Source: Datnioides undecimradiatus
Taxonomy: Eukaryota > Chordata > Actinopteri > Lobotiformes > Datnioididae
Length of the DNA: 64,000 nucleotides
Reading direction: 5' to 3'
Assembly (NCBI GenBank): GCA_008933995.1
Contig: WARS01000138.1
Location: 207,001 to 271,000, forward strand
Part shown: in pieces, positions 59,514-64,000 of the stretch
Layout of the letters: the number at the start of each line of letters is the position of its first letter
Position numbering within the stretch: position 1 is the stretch's first letter
Program-made: the position numbers and the translations under genes
Notes under the pieces: model-generated
What the model was told of the DNA's origin: nothing
Seen by the model: only the letters and a program-made list of their open reading frames with translations
Database searches by the model: none

Positions 59514-60031
59514 CAGTGGCGACAAACCAGACATGCAGTGATGGAGTTAATAAAAAGCAGGTGGAGGGTCAATAAAACTGATCCTGTGTCTGTTCCCTTT
59601 ATGATCGGCGTGAAACCGTTTGATAAGATCCAGACTGATCCGGTCTGATCCGGTCCTCAGACTCCTGGTCAGCGGCTCAGATGGGACTTCCTGTTTGTTT
59701 GAATATTTGATTTAATGTCTTTATTTTATTTATTATGTTTGTTTGTGTTTGTTTACTGCTCCAGCTGCTGGTGTGAAACCTGTCCCCCTTTGGACCCGCT
59801 GAGCCGTGAACTGTGGGACTGTATGGTGTTCTATTGGAGCTGTTGAGTCGGCAGAGTCTGATCTGGATTCAGCTGCAGACTTGAGTCCAGATCAGCTGCT
59901 GAATTATAAAGTTTCCGTATGTGGGACAGAGCGAGGATTCACTCCACGTCCACAACGAGCCCATTTTCTAATGTGTCTCATGAAAAAAGTCTTTGTGTCA
60001 TGAAAATGTGAATGTGGAGGAACAACGCCCT

Positions 60032-60034
<3 letters not shown>

Positions 60035-60097
<63 letters not shown>
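60035..60097. repeat. (CA)n microsatellite
   Basis: About 62 bp of CA, roughly 190 bp upstream of the ATG of the laminin-like fragment. Confidence 0.92.
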
Positions 60098-60101
<4 letters not shown>

Positions 60102-60977
60102 GTCTGTCTGTCATATCCTCTGACTGTGTGTGTGTGTGCTCTGTGAATCACATGTGAGTCCGTGTGTCTCAGTATGGGCGGCGTGTTCAGACCTGCAGCA
60201 GCAGAGGAGTTAAAAGTCGACGGTTCGAGGAGCTCCATGAGTTTTTTCTCTCTGAGCTTTGAGGAGATCTGATCCTGGTCCAGCAGCATGAAGAGGAGCA
60301 GCAGCTGGATTTCACTGTGGGTGCTGCTGGCAGCCGTCTGTGCCGTCCACGCCACATACACATACTACGGTGAGTGACCGTCCACACACTCACACTGGTC
60401 TGAGGGTCCGTCTGGACGAGCTAAGCATCTTTAAACACAAACAGGCTCCAGATCAGCTGCTGTTTCACTCTCTACTGCTCAGTCAACAGGAAACAAACTG
60501 GCCTGAGCTCAGTTTCACTGAGCTTCTGATTCAACATTTAGAGCTTTGGCTGTTTTTCCTGTGTCAGATGTCATCAGGGAGCAAAGTCTCTTAATTATAA
60601 TGAATCTCCTGCTTGAACTTGTGACTGAAGAGACGAACATCGGCTTCGTTCAGGACCAAACTGCTTATTTTATCCATAACTAACTGAAGTTGACCTCTGA
60701 ATGTGAATTATTCTCCTCAGTTTTCCTTCATGGGGATTTGTGCTGAGCTGTATCTGAAGTCTGACCTGGGGTTTGTTTCTGCTGAGGTCAGTGTTTGACT
60801 GATGATGCTGGGGGGAGCAGTGACGACGGGTCTGTTCAGCAGCAAACAGCCTGTACAGCCCGGAGTTAGACGATCACACAGGAAATATATAATTATGAAA
60901 TAAATATAATTATGAAATATGAATTTGGTTAACTCAAACAGAAACAAATAGAAAGGAATTTTCTGACCTGCTCTCAG

Positions 60978-61036
60978 TGTAATAATAATAATAATAATAA
61001 TAACAATAATAATAATAATAATTATTATTATTATTG
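60978..61036. repeat. (AAT)n followed by (ATT)n, imperfect inverted repeat
   Basis: About 40 bp of AATAATAAT running into TTATTATTATT, able to fold back on itself. Confidence 0.85.
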
Positions 61037-61134
61037 ATATAATACACTGTTTATATAAAACACAGACTGAGAAATTAATTCAAATCACATCTTTTCATCA
61101 GTTTTTATACTCGAGACGTCACCACTGGGTGAGG

Positions 61135-61168
61135 CCCAGGTGGGTGAGGCCCACCTCACCCACCTGGG
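61135..61168. repeat. Perfect 15-bp inverted repeat with 4-base loop
   Basis: CCCAGGTGGGTGAGG (61135-61149) and its exact reverse complement (61154-61168), separated by CCCA. The left arm is itself part of a duplicated GGGTGAGGCCCA. Confidence 0.9.
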
Positions 61169-62229
61169 AGAGATTTCAGCTGTTGTTATAATGATAATGG
61201 AGGATTGAGCCTGACTGAACAGTAAGCACCAACAATTGGGTGACAACAAATAAATAAATAAATTAAACTCAATCAGGATCCAGGCGTGTTTTACTGTGCC
61301 TGCTCACACTTTAACTCAGGGACTGACTAGCACCTCACACCCTGAGTGATTCCTGACTGTTTGTCTCAGCGACAGACTAAACGCTCCAGATGTTTCCAGG
61401 TGTTGAGGCGTCCGATCAGCTGATCCGTGTGTGTCTCTCAGCTGTCAGTTCGTCTGGAGCCCGATCACAGTGACTGAAGTGTTTCTGGCGTGCTGTGTTT
61501 GCACTGTATCTGTGCTCGCGTGTTCCTGAATCGTCTCAGACACGCGTGTCAGAAGCCGTCCCATGAATGCTGGCGGCGATGCTCAGATCAACATCAACTG
61601 TTATCACAGAGTGAGTCACTGCGCAGCTCAGTGGTCGAGCTGTTCGAGCTGCATGAATCACAGGCTGAGTGATGGCAGGTGAACCTGGTGAGAACAAGCA
61701 GAGCTGATATCCAGTCTGTGGGTAAATCCCAGTATTCAAGCAGACACACCTGTAAACAACCAGGGACCTGGACCTGGCTGAGTCTGCAGGGGGTTCACGG
61801 GGAACCTATCGCTTCTGCCTGTCTAAGGTTCAACAGCACTGGCTTTAAATATAAAACATGTTATATACTGCTGAGGGTGAAGTCTGGCTGCAGCTCCGTG
61901 ATTCCTCGCTGACACAATCTCTCAAACTCTCATTTTCCCTGCTGCCGTTACAAAGCTCCCTCTCACTGCTGATGGGTGGGGTTTTCTCTTTGCTGCAACG
62001 GCAACAAGCGCAACCCTGCTGAAACTCTGTCAGGAGTTCAAACGAAGCATTGACGCTCCTGGAAGAGGTCTGCTCAGATCTCCTGCTGTTTGTTAGAGCC
62101 ATGATCTGGTGTTTCCTCAGGCAGGCGGTTGGCTGCTTTGGGTGGGACTCTGGGCTGGCGGTGCAGGTCTCTGGGATCTCCAAACAAACCACAGGACACA
62201 TGAGAAGCTTTGCTCTCTGTAAACATTTC

Positions 62230-62830
62230 AGACTCTCCTGTGGTTTAATGCTCAGACGAACGCCACGGCTCAATATTCCTGCTCCACAGAGGATGATTCC
62301 TAAAGACTCTGATGACCTTCAGACACTAATAAACCTAAAGTTTAACATTTAGTTGGTGTTATTCCTGCTCCCCAGAGGATGAACCATCTGTATTTGACTC
62401 TGACTTACTTCCAACTTCAAAATTTGTGAGCAAACTTTTACCTTTTACAGCAGAAATATAAACTTTTGCAGGTTTGCTGCTCAAGCTGCTCCCCAGAGGA
62501 TGAACCCTGTCTGTTTGGTCTGAGGGACCCAAGATGTTTTATATGATGTTTGACACACTGTTATGAATCTGGTGTCAGTACAGATTTTTATGTGATCTTA
62601 GCAGCTGAATCTCATCACTAGAATCTCTTTCAACCAACAGTTTGGTCCGTCAAATGTTGAAAATGAAACGGACCTCGATAAAATGTCAAATCCTGCTCCC
62701 CAGAGGACGGCAAAAACAATTTACCTGTGACCTTTCAATAGCACTGACCTCCTGACCAAACATTGTTCAGCTTTTAACTAAAGCTCCTCTGTCGATGAGA
62801 TAGTCGTCACTATGTTCAGTCTGGATTGGC
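62230..62830. repeat. Decayed tandem monomers of a teleost interspersed repeat (GCTCCCCAGAGGATGAA type)
   Basis: Four spaced copies of CCTGCTCCCCAGAGGATGAA or close variants start near 62278, 62364, 62487 and 62692. They alternate with words such as GACTCTGATGACCTTCAG and TGACCTTTCAATAGCACTGA. This pattern resembles an abundant fish repeat known to me; I cannot give its database name. Confidence 0.6.
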
Positions 62831-63622
62831 CGACTCCTTCTTGGTGGTCAGTTGGTGTTCTGCTGTTTGCAAACCAGACTAAACTAAATGATATTATACT
62901 ATACTTATGTTTTTGGATACATAGAATTTATATTGTATCTTGTGTTTAAATACCAATATTTAGCTTTTTAAGCCAAACCATGTGTCTATATAATTATAGT
63001 ATTTTAATGGTAAAAGAAAAGAAACTGAGCAGCAACAACAAAACAAACAAATAACAAACATAGTTGTAAAACCAGAAAAATACGAACTAAACAAAATCAA
63101 AACAATAATCTTAAAGATCTTAAAAACCACAAAGCACTAGCGACCAGAAGACAGAGACGTCACAACAGTGACAAAACTAAAATCCAGCTCAAACTGAATT
63201 AAAGGATTTTCCCCTGCGTGTCGTCCTGCAGCGACGCTGAGATGCGACTGCAACGGCAGATCTCGGTACTGCCTCCGTGGCGTAGCAGGCCTGCACTGCG
63301 TCGACTGTCAGAAGCACTGAGGCCGACACTGCGGCTTCTGCCGCGGTCGGCTACTACCAGGAAGAGGCGGGGCTTAGCTGCACATCCTGCCGCTGCAACC
63401 CCACAGGTGAGAAATCACAACACACTGCACACATTTACACACATTTACACACATGTTGGTTTTAAAAACAGCTCCTGAGCTTCTCAACTTGTTTCCTGCC
63501 CTCCAGGCTCTGTCAGCGCCACATGTGACAGCAGGGGGCGCTGCAGCTGTAAAGACGGCGTCTGGGTGATAAATCGACCGCTGCCGGACCGGACCGATCG
63601 GACCAAACGGCTGCACACAACG

Positions 63623-63906
63623 GTGAAGAAACACAAAAAAGAACATTCTCACATGTGAAAAGCCAAAGTTTTATGCAAAGAAACACCTTTTGTCTGTTTG
63701 CTGCTACCGCCTTGTCCACTACCATCAGTAGCTAATGTTAGCTAACTGAGATACACACTGCTGTCTCACTTATCCTCATCCTTACTGTCCCCAATCATTC
63801 TCTGTTCCTCCCCTCACACTGATCCCTGACAAGCTGAATGAACCTCACAGTCCACACTGTTCCGCTCCCACGTGCCTTTAATCAAGCCGTCTGACGTTGT
63901 TTTCAG
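63623..63906 (+). other. Spacer between the laminin-like fragment and the LRCH-like exon
   Basis: A 284-bp stretch ending in a pyrimidine-containing acceptor (GTTGTTTTCAG). No LRCH-like upstream exon and no laminin-like exon is visible in it. Confidence 0.5.
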
Positions 63907-63984
63907 CCAAAGCTGAGCTCGGCGAAGTGTCGGCTCAACGTGGAGAACTTCATATCCGCCTGCCGCAAGCTGGGAGTCCCCGAG
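63907..63984 (+). CDS. Internal exon of an LRCH-family gene (calponin-homology domain), partial
   Basis: A 78-nt exon with acceptor TTTTCAG and donor GTACGG encodes exactly 26 codons in phase 0, with no stop in the reading frame. The peptide runs PKLSSAKCRLNVENFISACR, then KLGVPE. This closely resembles the CH-domain segment of leucine-rich-repeat and calponin-homology (LRCH) proteins (PKL.MAKCR.NVENFL.ACR..GVP), which are cytoplasmic scaffold proteins. The remaining exons would lie beyond 64000, and the upstream CH and LRR exons are not in this window. Which LRCH paralogue it is cannot be told from 26 residues. Confidence 0.6.
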
Positions 63985-64000
63985 GTACGGTCCATGTCTG

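Larger units (their letters stand above)
57511..60287. other. Divergent intergenic region between dhx9 and the lamc2-like fragment
   Basis: No gene recognised. It contains CA/TG tracts (58339-58374, 58418-58442, 59478-59511, 60035-60097) and decayed teleost repeats (58905-58960, 59280-59365). A motif AAGATGGCCGCC near 57996-58007 resembles a YY1 site. The dhx9 promoter should lie at its left edge and the promoter of the laminin-like fragment at its right. Confidence 0.55.
60370..63231 (+). other. lamc2: Intron 1 of the laminin gamma-2-like fragment
   Basis: A 2.9-kb intron with no inner gene. It contains an AAT/ATT inverted repeat (60978-61036), a strong hairpin (61135-61168) and decayed teleost repeat monomers (62230-62830). 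Confidence 0.6.
60288..63622 (+). pseudogene. lamc2: Laminin gamma-2-like gene, 5' end only, with stop codon and frameshifts
   Basis: Exon 1 (60288-60369) encodes a signal peptide, MKRSSSWISLWVLLAAVCAV, then HATYTYY, ending in phase 1 at GTGAGT. Exon 2 (63232-63406) joins in phase to give ATLRCDCNGRSRYC...GLHCVDCQ, a laminin-type EGF module without a preceding LN domain, as in gamma-2 chains. The frame then hits TGA at 63318-63320. The tail of the exon is laminin-like only in another frame (YYQEEAGLSCTSCRC). Exon 2 is 175 nt, one base more than phase allows. Exon 3 (63507-63622) starts in phase with GSVSATCDSRGRCSCKDGV, then also loses frame, with DRC and GPIGPNGC readable only after shifts. 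It could be a decayed gene or clustered assembly indels. No further laminin exon follows within the window. The paralogue name is inferred from the short N-terminus and the human LAMC1-LAMC2 neighbourhood. Confidence 0.65.

Noticed and set aside
1-64000. A prokaryote-like operon, defence island, phage or novel bacterial system
   Set aside because: All convincing genes are spliced vertebrate genes or, for TRIM, a single-coding-exon member of a vertebrate family. There are no ribosome-binding sites, operonic spacing or phage genes.

Overview
This is vertebrate nuclear DNA, almost certainly from a ray-finned (teleost) fish. The evidence is split genes with GT-AG introns, many (CA)n/(TG)n microsatellites, decayed copies of interspersed repeats that are abundant in teleosts, a TRIM gene with its coding region in one exon, and a non-autonomous hAT transposon. 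I saw no prokaryotic or phage system and no CRISPR array. I found no tRNA or rRNA by eye.

Layout. (1) 1-3.3 kb: no recognisable gene except the first coding exon of an unidentified minus-strand gene (3131-3272) in a CpG-rich promoter. (2) 5.6-7.3 kb: a plus-strand TRIM E3-ligase-like gene whose RING lacks one zinc ligand. (3) 7.83-9.55 kb: a hAT transposon with terminal inverted repeats, a diverged 8-bp target duplication and dead transposase fragments. (4) 10.4-45 kb, minus strand: a complete laminin gamma-1 gene (lamc1). Its 28 coding exons were traced splice site by splice site; they total 4,815 nt and encode 1,604 residues. Its introns hold the most striking repeats: a 41-copy 20-bp minisatellite 41 bp from a splice donor, a 1.3-kb G-rich minisatellite, and CT/GA and TG/GAG tracts. 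(5) 47.1-57.5 kb, minus strand: a complete DExH RNA helicase A gene (dhx9). Its 27 coding exons total 3,726 nt and encode 1,241 residues. (6) 60.3-63.6 kb, plus strand: the 5' end of a laminin gamma-2-like gene, with correct splice phases but an in-frame stop and frameshifts. (7) 63.9-64 kb: one in-frame exon that looks like the calponin-homology domain of an LRCH-family protein and lies only 284 bp beyond the laminin fragment.

How the genes relate. lamc1 and dhx9 lie in tandem on the minus strand, the same order and relative orientation as DHX9 and LAMC1 in human. The gamma-2-like fragment lies on the other side of dhx9 and is divergent from it, unlike the human LAMC1-LAMC2 tandem. Laminin gamma-1 is a secreted basement-membrane subunit, DHX9 is a nuclear RNA/DNA helicase and the TRIM protein is probably cytosolic. 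They are linked by position, not by a shared pathway. The most unusual points are the broken lamc2-like/LRCH junction, the RING Cys-to-Arg change, and the exons flanked by complementary dinucleotide repeats.
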